Below are positions 12,401-27,400 of a stretch of 64,000 bases of DNA, piece after piece. Numbering within the stretch: the stretch's first letter is position 1; each line of letters begins with the position of its first letter. The notes below the pieces were generated by a model. The model did not search any database. It had not been told where the DNA came from and saw only the letters and a list, made by a program, of their open reading frames with translations. The translations under genes and the position numbers were made by a program. The stretch spans positions 12,542,001 through 12,606,000 of the forward strand of contig JBAIAC010000040.1 of NCBI GenBank assembly GCA_037349315.1, given 5' to 3'. The DNA comes from Chelydra serpentina (Eukaryota; Chordata; Testudines; Chelydridae).

Positions 12401-15400
12401 TAATGACGTCACTGCTGGTCATGTTGCCATGAAGAATATGCTCCTTCAGGTGCTGAATTAGTGTGCCCTGAAAAATAAAATAAAAAGTGAAGGGAAAAAT
12501 AAGTTTATGTAAATATAAAGCAAAGATCTGGTGGCAAAATATACTTTTCAATATCCTAATGCTGCACAGCCCTCATCAGTGAGTATTTCAGGGTTAGACA
12601 GGTATTGAATTCCACCACCTTTCAAAGTAAAAAAAACAGGCAGCAACTCCCACACCCTTTCTCCACTCCCCTTTCGTGTAACTTTCCATCCTCCTTCACT
12701 AGACCTCAGCAATGCCTGCACTTAGCGAACAACCTGCTTCCCTTGTTGTAGGTTGTTTACTACAGACCTGCAGCATCACGCCATAGCCAGCCACTAGAGT
12801 AGTGCATCACCCTATGTACTCCATAAGGATTTGCCTACATGGGGAAACTGACCAAGAGAACTACAGTGGTATAGTTATACCTATACCCGTTGATATATCA
12901 CTAGTTCTGCAGAGCCATTTCCCCAAGTGAACAAGTCCTTTGACATGGTTTCATGCTCACAGTACACCCAGTTGACTGGAAGGCGTGAGGGACCCAAAGT
13001 TGTTCTGGACTTGGGCGTCATGGCACAAAGCATTCATGTCATATATTAGGTCACAACAGTAGCTCAAGCTATCTCAAATTTTAATTCTTTGGAGACTGCA
13101 GACAGAACTACGTAGGCCCCCTCCTAAGCATTCGTACGGCTGGCAGCATGGAAAATTCCACTGGCAAATTACAATGCACCGAACCACGTTATTACTCACT
13201 TTTCTTTTCACCATTACTTTTTGGATCATCATTCAAGAATGACTTTCCAGGGTCAATGAATGTATAAACTGCTTCCCTGTGTCACTTTACTACAGTGACA
13301 CATTAAAATGGTTGATTTAAAAACGGAAAGCTGTGCTTTGCATTTTTGCAAGTGCTCATGGTGGAGCTATTAGGGACTTCACATGAATAAAGCAAAATAT
13401 ATGTTGAAAGAAAATCCATTATAGATAAAAATGTAAAACAAAAGAAACTAATGTAAATTGCACATGCTTTAAGGGATGGAAAGGAAAAAATATTAAATAA
13501 AAATATACAAGCAAATCCAATTTTTCCTTAGCATCTCAAGAGAAGCCATGTCTGGATTTTACCTGCTAATGCTCCAGTGCATTAAGATGTCACAATGCTG
13601 CCATCTAGCTACAGACTACTTTCTACAACCTGCATTTTAAACAGAGAATTCATGGCTTTGCCGTACCACAGCCAGTAACTTAGAAACAATCTTGCACAAG
13701 ACTTATGCACCTGTTTAATGGGACTGTTCAGTGTGGAAATGAAACGCAGGCTTAAGTCTCTGCAGGATCAGGATTTTTAATGGTACCCTTATACTTACAG
13801 TTCTGTAGAAATTATTGAGATTATCCCACCCCATTGGATCAAATTCAGTTAAAATTTTGTTGCCAATTTACACTTTACTATTTCAGAGCCTAAGAATCCG
13901 AATGACATTTTTAAAGATGAATCCACCCACAAACTATGAACTACAACTATGGAGAAAATGAAATGTAAACCAGGTCAGAGAGGTAGAAGACTGCGGAGGT
14001 CTCTTGAAAAAAAAAAAAAATCTATCCCATTACGTCTTGGAGTCTAGCTGAAGAACCAGATTCTCCTTTGGCTTACATGGTGTAAATCAGGAGTAACTGC
14101 CAAGGTGGGAAACCAGTGTAAGGGAGATTAGAATTGGGGACTATGTTTCTATAATTTAGGAATTAATACAAATTATCCAGTAACTTTTTATTTTTTTTGA
14201 GAACTTAAACAAAAACCCTACAGCCTCCACACGTTTCTCTTTAGACCATTAATACACTAGAGCTTTGCTTCCAAAAATACACACCCACACACACCCCCTT
14301 ACTTCTGCCTGCGGGATAATACATTTTAAAGGTTTGTCTTCCTTTAAAATTATTTATGGCCATCATTTAAATATACACCACAACAGATGTGCAGAGGAAA
14401 CACATGAGCTTACCACATTGCACACAGTAGGGTATATGAAGTTAAAATTACAAGGAAAACACATTTCCTGTAAAAAGATCCAGGGGGGGGGATAATCAAG
14501 CTATTTTAAATCCACTGCGATCAACGTTATTTAACACACTTTTACTGTCATTTCATCTCTTCTTGTATTTTTGACTATCGAAACTAAACTTCAGCTGTAT
14601 CAGCACCACTGTGTGGCTCCAACTAAGTTGGGAGGATGAGGCAGATGAAGAGGAGGGGTAGGATTCAAGGGCATGCTAAGCAGCTGTGTAAATAAGCTGG
14701 TGATAACAGAACCTTAAAGAGGGAAAATTCCCTTCCCTTTGTCTTCTCTGCCTCCGTGTCTTTTAATCTATCACACCCCTTTGACCACTCTCTGCTCACT
14801 AACCTGTCTTCACAAGTGCTTATCCTAACATATCCCGGAGTAACTACTAACAGCTGCCCAACTGTCACAAAAAGATTTACTTCATTCTTTTCCACAAACA
14901 TGGGATTTGTCTCCCAAAATTACTGCTTCATGTGCAGGATGAGGCCTCAGGGGATCCCCGGCTGGTGCCATACTGGGAGTGTTTGGGGGCAGGGCAGAAC
15001 CAAAAGGATTCCCCTCTCTGCAAACCTTCCAGGTCCTTCCCACCAAGGGAAAGTGAGGGAAGTGGACATGGACACTTGGGGCGAGATCCAAAGCCTACTG
15101 AAGTCAAAGGGACTCCTTCCTAAGGTTACCATCAGCATGAGATATTTGTCCCGCCTTCCTCCTGCAATTTTACACAGTAAAGACACTGGAATGGATTTAC
15201 TCTTAACCAGATGTGCGCTCATTCACATTTTAGTGCTTGCCTATAGACAAGGGTCATGTGAAAATGAGCTATTGAGCTTGTCAGACAGTTCTAGCTTTCT
15301 TAAGCTTTTTTTTAACCCCAGCAAAGGCAGCATTTAACCTTGGCAAGGACTAGAAGCATGCCAGGTTTCAAATATCTGACTTTTCATTACAGTCCTGTCT

Positions 15401-18400
15401 AAGTAAGTTTGGTTGGAATGATTTTTTATACATATTTCAAGTTGGAAGAATATTTTCACTCTGATCAAACTCAAACATGGCTGGTGGGATCTTGCTCAAA
15501 CTCTCTAAATAAACTCAACTGGTAGAGATGAAGCATAGGAAAATTTCAGCCCCAAAAGGTGAATAAAGTGTTAGAAAAACAGGTAGTTTTGGCTGGAACT
15601 GCTTTGCAATTTTAACTTCAGTAAAGACTCCACAAAGCAAAAATCCCAAAGCAAGACATACTCTAAAAAGGAAACTTACATCTCTTTAAAAAATAATAAT
15701 AAAACAGATTAAGGTCTGGTCTACACTAGAATATTAGGTTGGTTTAACTACATCGCTCAGGGATGTGGCAAATCCACACCACTGCGTGGTGAGTTAAGCT
15801 GACCTAACCCCCAGAGTAGACAGCACTAGGTCAATGGAAAAAACTCTGCTATGCTGCTGGAGTGTTTTAAATGTAGACAAGCCCTAAGTGAATTCACTGA
15901 TGGAGATGGTTTTGGATTGACAGCTCAAGTGGCTGGTCACAAAAGCCCAGCACTAGGGTTGCAAACTTCCCCATGTCATCTCTGCGAATGAGACTCAGAC
16001 CTAACCACAGTTTTCAAGGCTCAGTCAGTTCATCTCTACCAACAAGGGCATCAGCTGCGCCAGCTGTGGTTGTGATGGATATTTGTCCTCTGGGAAGTGT
16101 CGTGAGCAACCAAAACAAGATCCAGATAGTAAGGACTTTTGGTCCTTATTGGCCTGTATCTTTCAACTACGGACCTCAAGGTGAAAGGTTTCATGTAGTT
16201 ATCAAAATCCACTGAGCCAACAAGTCCCCCTTTGAAACTATCAGTATCTTACATCACCTACTCTTCTCCCCCCCCCCCCCTCCCGCCCCACAGGATGGAG
16301 CTCCTATGGTTATAAATAGACAGTGCGACACTGCAGCCCCAGGAGAGAAGACCTACCCCTGCTGAATGAACCATGCATTTCGGTGCTCCTGTTGTGCCAG
16401 ATGAATACATGATAAAGAGAGGATGACTGAAGGGCAGCTGTTCGAACTCCAGCTGGGGGGCCTGGTCTCCTTTCCCAGCAGCAAGGAAATCTTCTAGAAA
16501 AACACTGCACAAAGAAGAGAAGGGGAAAAGCAAATACTTAAAACAACTTCAACTTTAAAAACAAAATTAACTGCTACTCAACCACAGACATCTATAAGAT
16601 CATTTTCAGACCCAACAGCACGTTTACAATAACACAAACTGTATATGTAACCTTACTTTTATTCTTTTGGCCTCTCAGACCTTTGTTTAAATTGCTTAGT
16701 TGTTTGGGGGTTCTCTTTAAAATGAAGTGTCAACACGATGTTTAAGAATAAGACATCACGGGCTCTATTTTAACAGGCTTACACATTAGCACATATGAAC
16801 AGTTGTCAGCCTTAAAAGCCCCATACAAAGGCAGAGGTAGCCGGCATAGCCCCTATCACACAACCAGAGGGCTTGTCTACATTGTGACTCACCACAAGGC
16901 AAGCCAACGTGTGAATCTACAGTTCACCAACTTGTGGCACAGTTAACATCTTGTGCAGCCTCTGCTACAGGCACACTCCAAGCCCCAGGGTGCAAATTAT
17001 CCTATTATACTTTCAAGTAGTACATTAAGCCACACACCGGGATCTCCCTGTACTATAGCCGAGTCCAGATGGAATGTTACTATGCAGCAAGCTGGGACAT
17101 TGTAGATTACCACCTTGCCTTGCCACGACTCCAGGTTGCAGTGCAGAGAGAATGGCTGTTATGACAGTCAGAAGGGAGCTATGCCGGCCCTTGATTCAGC
17201 TGTGAATGTACTTTTGGCTTGTAGTATCAATTTCAATGAAATTGTTCTGGAGTGACTCGGAATCTGACCCTTGCTGCACAGTTTGGAACATGAGCAGTAT
17301 CAAAAGATATGAGTAACCTAACTCTGAACAGTAAATAAACCAGCCAAACTACCTTTAAGTGTCATTTAAATTGTTCATTGCTCAATTTTGGAGCACGCTT
17401 TCCTCTCCTCCTTATACCAGATCTCATTTATATAAATGTGCTAATAGGATATTTCACAGAGCAAACATTTTCTTTAAGATGATCAATAAATCAAACTCAA
17501 TAGCGGTCATTTTGTTGCTTTTATAAAAGCCTCACTACACTTTTCACATTCAAGTTTATCTGCAGTATCCAGCAATCAAGAAGTAAACAGCAATGGAAAG
17601 CAAAATTCAGAACGTCTAATGAGGGTAGCTTGTTGCTTTGTATAAAGCTAAATGAAGTGGATAACGTAACTTTACTGGATGCTCCTATTTTATATCAATT
17701 ATTGCTCAGACAAAATGTGAAATATGGACTGAGTAAAAGATATTACAAATGTATCTTGGGGGAAGGAAGGAGAGGGAGACAGAAGTGATAAATCTAGTAT
17801 TGACAAGCTGAAGGATACATTTGTTTTGTAAGCAAACTAATTCCATCTCTTTGTAGAGAGATTTCTTGCTGGGTCAATGCTAACAACTATAAAGAGACGG
17901 GGGAGAGGGAAAGAAGTGTTGTAATGAAACAAAGCAGATCAATTGCTCATTTAGCTTCTTGCTTGTCAGTAGTGGGGTTTCTCTAATACAAGCAAAAAGT
18001 TGACTGAAGTACACAACAACATTTTTACTAGTCTGACAAAAGTACTTTTTGCATTCCCACCCCAATTCCCTCCCATTATTCGATCACAAAAGTGTGTGAA
18101 AAAATTCTGCTGAATGGACGGTTTACAAACTGAAGCGATAACAGCTCCGATCCAATAAAACTGCTTGCATAAGAACTGTATGGTCAGATCCTAAAGTATG
18201 CGCTAAATACAGAAAAACAAGTGAAACAAGTTAAAATGGAAAGAAGCTTAAAAATCATATCAACTGAGAAGGACAAAAAAAAAAAAAAAGCTATAAAAAT
18301 ATGGTTTCTTCAGTGTCCGGTCAAGATTATCCCACAGATCTAAGAGAAGAGCTTCTTGTGCTATGTCAAGTGTCCATTCTCTTCTCCATGAGATTTGTAT

Positions 18401-21400
18401 CGCTGCATGCCTGAGGATCCTTGTAAGTAATAGGAGCCTGATACTTAAATTCTTCCCAGAGGAGATGAAGTTGGGTCCATAATATGAAGTTTGTCATGAA
18501 ACAAACAGCCAAATACTAAAATTTCCCAACATTCAGGGACGTACTCGTGAGGGGGGGAAATGCATGTAGGGTTCCACGTCCATCCCATCTCTAGTTCTGA
18601 GAGAGACAGCACATGTCCAAAAGTTGATTTCATCCCATTACCTGTTTGGTATTTTAGAAATATCTATCACGTCTCTCGATGAAACATATGGAATCACCAC
18701 CACTTTTCTTAAATCTGGGAGTCCTAGAGAAAAAGTGAGTAGAAAAACCATTATTCACTTATTTCCAGTTACATAAACAAAAGGCCTCTTCTCTGTTTCG
18801 TTAGTTTGTGTAATGCATGTATGTACTGAGCAATGGAAACAATTCACGCTTTTCCCAACTCCCATCTTTCTGTGTCACCGACAACGTCAAACAGCACCAG
18901 TAGCAAAAGATTGAAACTTGGATGTAAATACAGTATAACATTAACAATGGGAGGATTAGAACCAGTCCCATGGGCCAAGTTTTTCTATTAGAAAAATCCA
19001 CACAACCCCAGTGAGTCACAAGTTTCATGTTTCAGAGTAACAGCCGGGTTAGTCTATATCCGCAAAAAGAACAGGAGTACTTGTGGCACCTTAGAGACTA
19101 ACATTTATTTGAGCATAAGCTTTCGTGGGCTACAGCCCACTTCATCAGATGCATAGAATGGAACAAACATACATAGAAGTTTCATGAGCATACATGAGAG
19201 CTGAGTTTGGCCATATGAACATGCATACCAATACCCAGCTCCTATGCACCACTGTTCATCAGGAGATCTCAACAAGCTTTCACAAAAGGACAGTACTATT
19301 ATCCCTATTTTACAGATCGGGAATGTGAGGCACAGAGAGGTAAAGTGACTTTCCCAAAGTCAACCCGCAGGCTAATAGCCTAGATGGGAATAGAATCAGG
19401 TCTGAGTCCAGTGCTCTATTCACTAGCAAACACTGCCTCCATCTGTTCAGCATAAGCACATGCAGCATTTTTCCTCAAAAGTATATAAATGTTCCATGCT
19501 CTCTGAGTGGAGAAAGGCCCAATCCCATGAGAGCCAGGAAGAAATGAGCTCAGCAATATGCTATTTCCCTCTAACGCTGCAGGAATCCCACCATGTGAAT
19601 TATTCTTATCAAGAGGAAAATAAGGATTCTTATAGTCGCTGTTTTATTTAAAAGAAACCAAAAGGCTAAATAGTTTTGCCTAAAGAAGATTTGATTTCCT
19701 CATCACTTATAAACAGCTTTGAAGTTTTCCACAAGCTCTAGGCGAGATAATACGGTATGGACGGAAATACCTTTTACTACATTATGCAGTTTTTCCATGT
19801 GGTTATGTTCTTTGCCATTGTATACGACAGCTTCAACAGAGAAGATTAGCTTGGGCTGAATTTGGGAAAACCTGTCCAGTACACCCTGTGGAGAAAAGGG
19901 AAAGGACAAGCAATAAAATCACGAACAACACTGCAAAGGGGAAAAAGCCACTAGTTGCTAAGTCACAAAATGTCAAGGCAAGAACAGGTATGGCAGGGTA
20001 CAGGGATAATGTTAAGAGACTAATCACTTCTATTTTCTCCATCCACCCCCAACATTTTAAGGAACAGTGGGTGAGAGAGCTCCAATCTGTTTTATAATCC
20101 CAATGCCTATCCCAAGTACTACTGTGTCCTAGACCGATTACCCAGAATACCATAGTAACACTATTAGTTGTAGGGCCAGATTTACAAAGGTATTTAGGTG
20201 CCTAATGATGAGCAAGGTGCAAATATGCCTAAGTGGGTTAAGCACCTAATGACCATTGATTGTAAGGGAGATAAGTGCCTACCTAACAGGAGGCACCTAT
20301 CTGCATCATAAGGCACCTAAATACCTTTGTAAATCTGGCCTGAAGTCACTGCAGCAAAATAACATATTTGTCTAAAAAACTGAAAAGTATTTCAGCATAT
20401 AAAAAAAATAAAATAAAAAAAATAAAAGGATGCATCCAACAGAAAGGCCACATCAATTTGAAACCATTTATTCTGCTAATGAAGGTTAGTAAAGGAAACA
20501 CTACCTTGATTAACATAATTAGGCACTGGGGAAAAAAAAGTTAATGTAGTTCTTTGAGCTTCTTCTCCCTAAGGCACAAATACTAAACATTCAATTGTTA
20601 TTCTCCAGTTAACTGGAATCTGTTTTCAGCAATGAACCAGGACTATTCTCACATCTGAGTGATAAGCCCTCCTGGCACTTGGTGGATTTACACAACATGC
20701 TAAAACATTCCTGTAATGGGGTTTTTGTAATCAACAGCAAGGACCAAATCCCATTAATAAAAACATCTCAGCAGACAGCATCTCTCTAGCTGTTTTAGTT
20801 GAAATATTAAGCATAATATTGACAGAGTTGGCCACAGCAGAAGAATCTCCCAAAACACTGCAAAGCCAGAGACCTCACTACTAGAGATGAGAGAGTAATT
20901 GATTTTTCGGTTTAGTGATTGATCCAAGAGATTAAATTTTGGGTCAAACAAATATTTTGTTCAAAACAACAGTCCCTCAACCCCCCCCCCCCAGTTTTTC
21001 CTTCGAGTTCCCGCCCCCCCCCCCCCATCTCTTTTTAAAAGAGCTAAATTTCAAAATGAAACAATTTGCAACTATACATTTGGAAATGGTTGTAATTTTC
21101 TAATTTTTCTTTCCACCAAATTACCAGATTAGACCCAAGTTTGCAAATAGTTTCAGTCACCCTGAAACGTCTTTTAGCAAATTAACTATTTGACTGAAAA
21201 ATTTCACCTCAGCTCTGCTCACTAGGATGTTTATTCTCTGCCAGACACCTCAATTCCTTTCTGCTTCTTGCCTAGCCCTCTGCATATTAGCCCAAATGAG
21301 ACGCAACAACTAGTTTTCTAGGAATTCCTATGGGCTTCTTATATACGGCACTTAGAGCAATTTCCTTAAATCCTCACTCAGGAAGACTATTTCTTTCATA

Positions 21401-24400
21401 CACACAGTAACAGCAGCTAAGAAACTGTACTAAATAAATAATGAGCTGCTTACAAGTCTCCTACACAGAAGCAGCCTTTGGGACCAGACCAACTGAAGGA
21501 GAAATCTAATTAGACCACTACAGTAAACTGGAAGTCCCCCCCTCCTCCTCCTGCATAAAGCCAGAGTAATTAAGCTCTGTGTGGGCTTGGGAAAGAGACT
21601 TCACCCACTCATCCTGCAGGCACAGCTGCATGACTACAGCCTGTGTATGCCTATTTCATCCTTTGCGGCAAAACACCAGCAACTGTCCCTATGCACGTTC
21701 ATTAATGCCAAGGCCAGAAGGAGGATTTTGAGCCACTGGGTCTGCACAGTTGAGGATAAACTTGGCCTGATTCTGCTCTCAGGCCAGTGTGAACAGGAGT
21801 GAGTCCATGGAGTTACTCTCGTGTAGGACTGCTGTGAGCAAGATCATAACCAGGCATCTTGTAGTTCTTCCCGCTCTGTATCTTCTCCATGTTGGCCTAG
21901 TCAGGGTTGGTATGCAACCTCCTGAAGGAGTCCAGAGACCCTCTCCTGCATAACCTCTTCAATGTCCACGCAGCCTCACCATAGGGCTTACGGTGGTGCC
22001 GAGGTCCTCATGCCAGTTCTCCACAACAGAGAGAGTTTCCCCCTTAGTTCACATATTGCTCCAGGGTTTTGCAGAAATTCCTCTTGCACTTTGGGCATAG
22101 GCACTTCCTTGTCCCCTTTAAAATTCTACTCTCGTCTGACTCCACAAGTTGTCCTAGTAACAGTCACTCATCAGCTCTCTGAGCTATCAATTAAAGAAAA
22201 GCATTTTACAGTACACAAAAAGCATTAAGGTGTGTTTCTCAGGGAAGTGGAAGGAAGAAGGGGAGAGAAAAGGTGAAACTCAACATACTCAAGTTTCAAT
22301 CATAGAACTGCAGGACTGGAAGGGACCTCAAGAGGTCACTTTGTCCAGTCCCCTGCCCTCAAGACAGGCCCAAGTATTATCTAGACCATCCCTGACAGGT
22401 GTTTGTCTAACCTGCTCTTAGAAACCTCCGTCCTCCCTAGGCAATTTGTTCCAGTGCTTAACTACCCTGACAGTTAGGAAGTTTTTCCTAATGTCCAACC
22501 TAAGCCACCCTTGCTGCAATTTAAGCCCTTTGCTTCTTGTCCTCGCCTCAGAAATAATGTACTGAGTTAGCTGAGAAATCCCCAGTCTCACTCCAGTGAT
22601 GTGACAGGACAGGTTTTCAAGAAAACAGTGAATGCTTTAGATAAGTTGAGAGGACCCAGACTCAGACACGTGGATGTAATGACATTACAACATTAAAGTC
22701 GTTCTCCAAAGAGAGATTACAGCCAAGTCTGCGACAGTCTCAAATCAGTTTGCCATCTTATCGACTTGTTTGCAGTTTTCCAGAAATTGCTCAAGTGTCC
22801 TAGTAACATGCGCACACACTAAAGACCGCTGTCTCCCATGCTGAATAGTGTCTAAACAAGAGGCTTTTTTTTAAAAAAAGTTTGAAAACGAAGACTGACA
22901 GAATACCAAGAATGTCCTATGTGGGAGGAGTTGGGGGGGAAGTCCAAGACTGAGACAATTACAAGTTGGCGGGGGGGGGGGGGGGGGGAATCTTATCTGG
23001 GCCATGCTAACCCACTGGACTGGATTCATGACAGGAGGAGATCAGATAACTCCAAGCCCTCCTCTGCAAGGAGAATACAACTAGATGGAACTTGCTTCAC
23101 TGGCGATACCGGGACTTGAATCCAACCAGATAGCACAAGGAAGCCCAGATGCATTAGGATTAGCTTGTATTCTTTTATATTGAGGTAACATCTAAATCAC
23201 TTAACCAGGTTGGTCTCCATTGTGATTTCTACAATAAGAATATAACAAGCAACAGTTCCTGCCCCCATAACACTGTCAATCTAAAAATCTTGTAAGAATG
23301 AACAGGGATTCAATATTCCTGTATTACTACTGCTCATGGATGTGCTAGAGAGTTGCCAATCCCATAAGATACAGTTTATGCCTTAAAGTGGATAAGAAAA
23401 TGAAGGTCACAACTTGCTCAAAGGTGCCAAGCAAGAACTGTGATGTTATGATCATTTTAGTGTTTTCTATGCAGCAGTTTCATTCTGCAAAGAGAGACAG
23501 ATTCTACCCAAAAACTGAATACTTACAATATGATTTTATATACGAGAGCCCCACCTACTATATTACCTATCAGGACTTGTGATAAAGTGATAGGCAGTTG
23601 CAAACACAAGCTTATCCCACAGTGACTCAACATGGCTCTGTGCCTCAAACTTCAAAAGGCCAAAATCAGAAGTGCCTTCTATGTTACTGGAAAACCAGCC
23701 TGATACTCAGAGATGCAGCCCAGACTAAAGATGAATTAGATGAGAGACTGTAACTATGACATGGAGCAACACTGCCAGTAAGATCACTTGCTAGTTTCTA
23801 CATGCACATCTTTAACTAGAAAATTTCCTCTCCCCTATACACACACGGCAATTACTATTAACAAGGGGGAAGGAATGCAAGCCAAAATAGGGCAAGAACA
23901 AGTTAAAGAATATCTAAATAAGCTAGATGCATTCAAGTCAGCAGGGCTTGATGAAAGGCACCCTAGGATACTTAAGGAACTAGCTGAAACAATTTTAGAA
24001 CCATTAGCAATTATCTTTGAGAACTCATGGAGGATGGGTGAAGTCCCAGAGAACTGGAGAAGGGCAAACATAGGAGGAAAAAAGGGACCTTCAGAATTAG
24101 AGACCAGTCAGCCCAACTACCTGGAACAAATTATTAAACAATTAGTAAGTACCTAGAGGACAAGAGCGTTATAAGTAATGTCAACAGATTTGTCAAGAAA
24201 AAAAAAAGATTGTGCCAAACTTAATTCCCTTCTTTGACAGGGTTACTGGCCAAGTGGATGGGAAGGGAAGCTGTAGACATTAAATCAAGATATATCCAAA
24301 GGCCAACCCCCGGGAGAAGGTTTGAACTGAACTGTATGTTTCATTATTGTTCATTTTAGGTTAATAAAAATCAGAACCCAACATGGACTGTGTTTGAGAA

Positions 24401-27400
24401 CGGCATCTGTCCAGGTAAACGCATCTAGTTCTAAACACCCACTAAGATACTGTGTTCAAAGTCACTGGCAACCCACGAAAGTAAAAAGAGGTTCATCTAT
24501 TTTGTGTCAGCTGGGTTTGCATTTCTGACCCCTAAGCTGCCAACTGCACGGGCCCCGCTGGTGTTTCAGTGATTCGCCTCCTTGAGGAAACAAAAAGGAG
24601 GTTCTCCTGTAATAATTCCCTTAAAAGGAATAAAGGCATCGATAGAGAAGACAGGGGTCTGGTGCTGCAGCAAGCTCCAAACTTGGTTAGACTCAGGTGA
24701 ATATCCAATAAACCCCTGCTCATTAAGGCAGTGTTAAAGCACCAGAGTGAAGCAGGAGATGTGGGTACTAACACTGACACTGCAGCAGGCTTCCTGTGCA
24801 ACCTTGGGCAAGTCCCTTGATCTCTGTGCCTCAGTTTTCTCACCTGTAGAGTGGAGTTAATACTCATCTCAAAGGGGTGTCCTGAGGCTTAATTCAACAA
24901 GGTCTCTAGAGCTCGTCAGAGGAAGAGCACAAGAGAATGACAAAGTATTAACTGCAAGCTCCTGGAGAGGTCACAAGCAAGTTGTGTACTGCCCGAGGCA
25001 TTCCTCAAATCAGATGGAAAAGGGAAGTGAAACTAAACAGCTGGTGTGCAAAATAAGGGGAGAAAGGCCCAGCGTAACACAGGGGACTGTCTTAGTTATC
25101 CTATTCCAGGTAATACTTCACATTCATTCAGCTCCTTCCAGCCAAAGATCTCCAAGCCATTTACAAACATGAGGCAGAGTGCACGCTGCGTACTACCTCA
25201 CGTACAAGATCTAGCACTTAGCACCAGAAAGCCACAGGACTCTGCTGTGGCACAGAAGCTGAGGCAGCAAAGTGATTAGAAACTGGCTGCTTGTTAGCTT
25301 TCAGAGCACCTCCCAAAGGAGATTTGTGAAAGAAGTCTTGGCCTGACTTCTATCCTCTGCAATAACACTTGATGGCACCAGTTTCTGTCTGGCAGACACA
25401 TGAAGATCATTGCAATCCTGACTACATTCCCTTGTTGCTTCTTCTAGATGTGGGATCGCTATGCAACATCCTTGATCATTTGAAGCTAAATTTCTGTATA
25501 TCACTTTGAACCACAGTCTTGCTATTTAACTCCAAAATCCTTAATACTAATACTCAAATGTCAGCCTCTGGAAGATGAGCAGCTCTGATAGAGGACGACC
25601 ATCTACTAAAAAGAGTTCCTTCTTTCTCCCAACAGAAGGGCCCGTGGGTTTTTTTGGCATTTGGATTCAAGGATCTTGGTCCCATTCTGCAGCTAATTAT
25701 TAGAAAGGCTCTGGGCAGAGAAGAGTGAGGGGGGATTTGATAGCTGCCTTCAACTACCTGACGGAGGATTCCACAGAGGATGGGGCTAGGCTGTTCTCAG
25801 TGGTGGCAGATGACAGAACAAGGAGCAATGGTCTCACGTTGCAGTGGGGGAGGTGTAGTTTGGACATTAGGAAAAAACTATTTCACTAGGAGGGTGGTGA
25901 AGCACCTAGGGAAGTGATGGAATCTCCATCCTTAGAGGATTTAAGGCCCAGCTTGACAAAGCCCTCGCTGGGATGATTTAGTTGGGGTTGATCCTTCTTT
26001 GAGCAGGGGGTTGGACTAGATGACCTCTTGAGGTTTCTTCCATCCCTAACCTTCTATGATTTTATGACAACAGGATAAAAGTAAAAAAACAAACAAAAAT
26101 ACTGGGAGAAAGATACTGGTTTTTCTTTTGTCATATAAACACTTGCAAAACCATCCTGTGGCAGTGAATATTGCAGGCAAACAGCTCAGTATAATTCAAA
26201 AGAGGATTAGATCTATGAATAGGAATAGCCTCTGCAGTTATAAACTATCCTAGCTAGCATAAGGGCTATTGAGCTGCATGTTGTTTCAGGGCATAAATTG
26301 ACTAAGAGATGGAGGTCAGGAAGGGGTCTCATACCATCCACAGTATATTCTTACAATGTTGATGTGCTAGAGCCATATTCTAGAGAGGCCACCTTGACAC
26401 CAGGAAGACTATCAACTTCCATGGCCTATTCAATCCTTGGCCTCTGTCAACAAGGGTGCCACTCGGTTTTAACTGATGGTGCTTTTTGTGATGTGTTCTC
26501 TATGGAGTGAATTAAGCACCAATTCATGTAACATGGTAAACAAGTAGTCAGACAGCAACAACTATTGCACACTACCAACCCAGGTTTGATTTGGAAATGA
26601 GCAATTTAAAGCAGAGACTCAAAACCTTCTCATGGACTTGAACACCTAGTTTCTGTTTAAGTTAATGGAAATTGAGCTTTCAGAGTCCATGGCAGTTTGA
26701 AAAGTCTCAGCCTAAACAGTTTCCTTTCTCAAGTTAGGAAGGAAATCTAGTTTTCTGGGGTTTTGCCACAAGATGGCAGAAGTAGTAAACAAATGGAACA
26801 TGTACATCTTCAGTAAACAACTCTAAGCAGATACATCCCGGATCTAATCTACTAGGCAGGCTCATGATTGTAACTTCCGTGGAATGGGCAATACTGAGAT
26901 TACTTACGTTAATTCCAAAATCAGGCGAAGTTGAACTCCAAATAGCACCAATACTCGCAGCAGCCAGCATTGCTTCCACTGCGTGAATGCCATTGGGCAA
27001 ATAACCTACAAATAGGATTTCAATAGTTAAAGATGGAAGAGACCTGGAATCTGCAGCTCTTAAAGTAAACCTCAACTTTACTGTAGTCCGTTTATACAGA
27101 TGTGCAAGTAGGAGAAACAAAATAAAATGTCTTATCAGAAACATAACTGCACTGGCAAGTTTCTACTGCCAGACGCCATTTGCCCCTTCTAAGGGGCCAG
27201 AATCTGATCACAGACACTGGGGAACGTTGGTTGTAACTGCACTGACAAAAAGTTACTCCAAATTTGAGGGCCTCCCAATTTACACTGCAGTCACGAAGAT
27301 CCAGATCTTGTTTATTCATCAAAATCTCGAGGGGGCAGAGGGGGAAGTGAAGCTGAAGATTTGCGGGGGATGGGAAAAGAGGAGAATAATTTAAAGGCCC

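Larger units (their letters stand above)
18724..19770 (-). other. AACS intron 6
   Basis: 1.0 kb. Almost half is repeat: a retroposon at 19030-19176 and a MIR-like SINE at about 19282-19445. No gene seen. Confidence 0.7.
19886..26907 (-). other. AACS intron 5
   Basis: 7.0 kb. Repeats listed separately: a palindromic element at 20173-20340, CR1 pieces at about 22299-22557, 23840-24290 and 25700-26068, and a MIR-like SINE at about 24733-24930. Two C runs occur near 20981 and 21014, and an 18-base G run at 22971-22988. No gene seen. Confidence 0.7.

Noticed and set aside
14756..15337. 193-codon plus-strand open frame in AACS intron 8
   Set aside because: No recognisable domain, no promoter or poly(A) context, and it runs through repeat-like sequence. 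Probably chance.
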